A DNA stretch of 6,566 nucleotides. Source: Gemmatimonadales bacterium (GTDB lineage Bacteria > Gemmatimonadota > Gemmatimonadetes > Gemmatimonadales > GWC2-71-9). The DNA is taken from positions 1 to 6,566 of the forward strand of contig JACCSZ010000425.1 in the NCBI GenBank assembly GCA_013812695.1, in the 5' to 3' direction. A program made the position numbers and the translations under genes. Shown here piece after piece: positions 6,373-6,566 of the stretch. The notes beneath the pieces were generated by a model. It saw nothing but the letters and a program-made list of their open reading frames with translations, searched no databases and was not told where the DNA came from. Each line of letters begins with the position of its first letter. The first letter of the stretch is position 1.

Positions 6373-6566
6373 CCGAGCCCGCGCCCGCCCCGCGTCGGCG
6401 GCCGCTGCTTCGGGCCGTTGGCGCGCTCCTTTCGTTCTATCTCCTCGGGTTACTTCTCAGCGCGCTGTTGCTGTTGCCGTTCGCCGGACGCCTCACGAAC
6501 GGGCTCTCGGTCGCGGAACTCGCAGCCCACCCGCCGCCGCTCTTCGTGCTGGCGCAGGGTGTCGTG
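6369..6566 (+). CDS. Membrane protein, 5' part only (possibly CPBP-family intramembrane protease)
   Basis: The frame is open from a TTG at 6369 to the right edge, giving 66 codons. The TTG overlaps the bioY stop (TTGA at 6369-6372). No ATG or GTG start lies just upstream in this frame and no clear Shine-Dalgarno is present, so the start rests on coupling. The protein begins with a Pro/Ala/Arg-rich cytosolic tail (TEPAPAPRRRPLLRA), then a strong membrane helix at about 17-40 (LLSFYLLGLLLSALLLLPFA). A polar loop (RLTNGLSVAELAAHPPP) follows, and a second helix begins with LFVLAQGVV. The tail-helix-loop-helix start recalls CPBP/CAAX-type proteases of GC-rich bacteria, but the diagnostic EExxxR and later motifs would lie beyond the window, so that name is only a guess. 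Confidence 0.6.
   Translation, partial: MTEPAPAPRRRPLLRAVGALLSFYLLGLLLSALLLLPFAGRLTNGLSVAELAAHPPPLFVLAQGVV

Noticed and set aside
1..6566. Mobile element, CRISPR array, toxin-antitoxin, defence or biosynthetic cluster
   Set aside because: No transposase, integrase, att-like repeats, spaced direct repeats or tRNA were found. All complete genes but one are recognisable housekeeping or metabolic families with uniform composition.

Overview
This is an ordinary, densely packed chromosomal window from a GC-rich bacterium. Nearly every third codon position is G or C. Gene starts are often GTG or TTG, and most neighbouring genes overlap by one to four bases. The style of the proteins suits a Gemmatimonadota-like or similar GC-rich Gram-negative lineage: an exported oligopeptidase-B-like S9 peptidase, an AtoB-type thiolase, a solitary BioY and many small membrane proteins. 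That placement is an inference; no rRNA or other phylogenetic marker apart from thrS is present.

Layout. At the left edge a minus-strand gene, cut by the window, encodes a small protein with one N-terminal membrane helix. A 93-base AT-richer gap (216-308) separates it from a divergent plus-strand block. That block runs from a 49-residue single-pass membrane protein (309-458) to threonyl-tRNA synthetase thrS (455-2380) and then to a secreted S9A oligopeptidase B-like serine peptidase (2377-4512). The three genes are joined by ATGA and GTGA overlaps, so they are probably co-transcribed and translationally coupled. A 97-base gap (4513-4609) follows. It holds a perfect 15-bp palindrome and a candidate promoter whose -35 element lies in the right arm of that palindrome. 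The second block starts with an acetyl-CoA C-acetyltransferase (4610-5800), joined by TGATG to a BioY biotin transporter (5800-6372). A further membrane protein, cut by the right edge, is joined by a TTGA overlap (6369 onward).

Function. The first block pairs a housekeeping translation enzyme with two envelope-directed proteins. The thrS-infC-rpmI-rplT order common in many bacteria is absent. The second block links acyl-CoA condensation with uptake of biotin, the cofactor of acyl-CoA carboxylases, which is a plausible metabolic pairing.

I see no RNA genes, CRISPR array, insertion sequence or defence system, and no clear undescribed system. The points most worth a second look are the altered substrate-pocket residues and apparent export of the peptidase, the coupled 49-residue membrane protein before thrS, and the palindrome/promoter overlap at 4520-4575.
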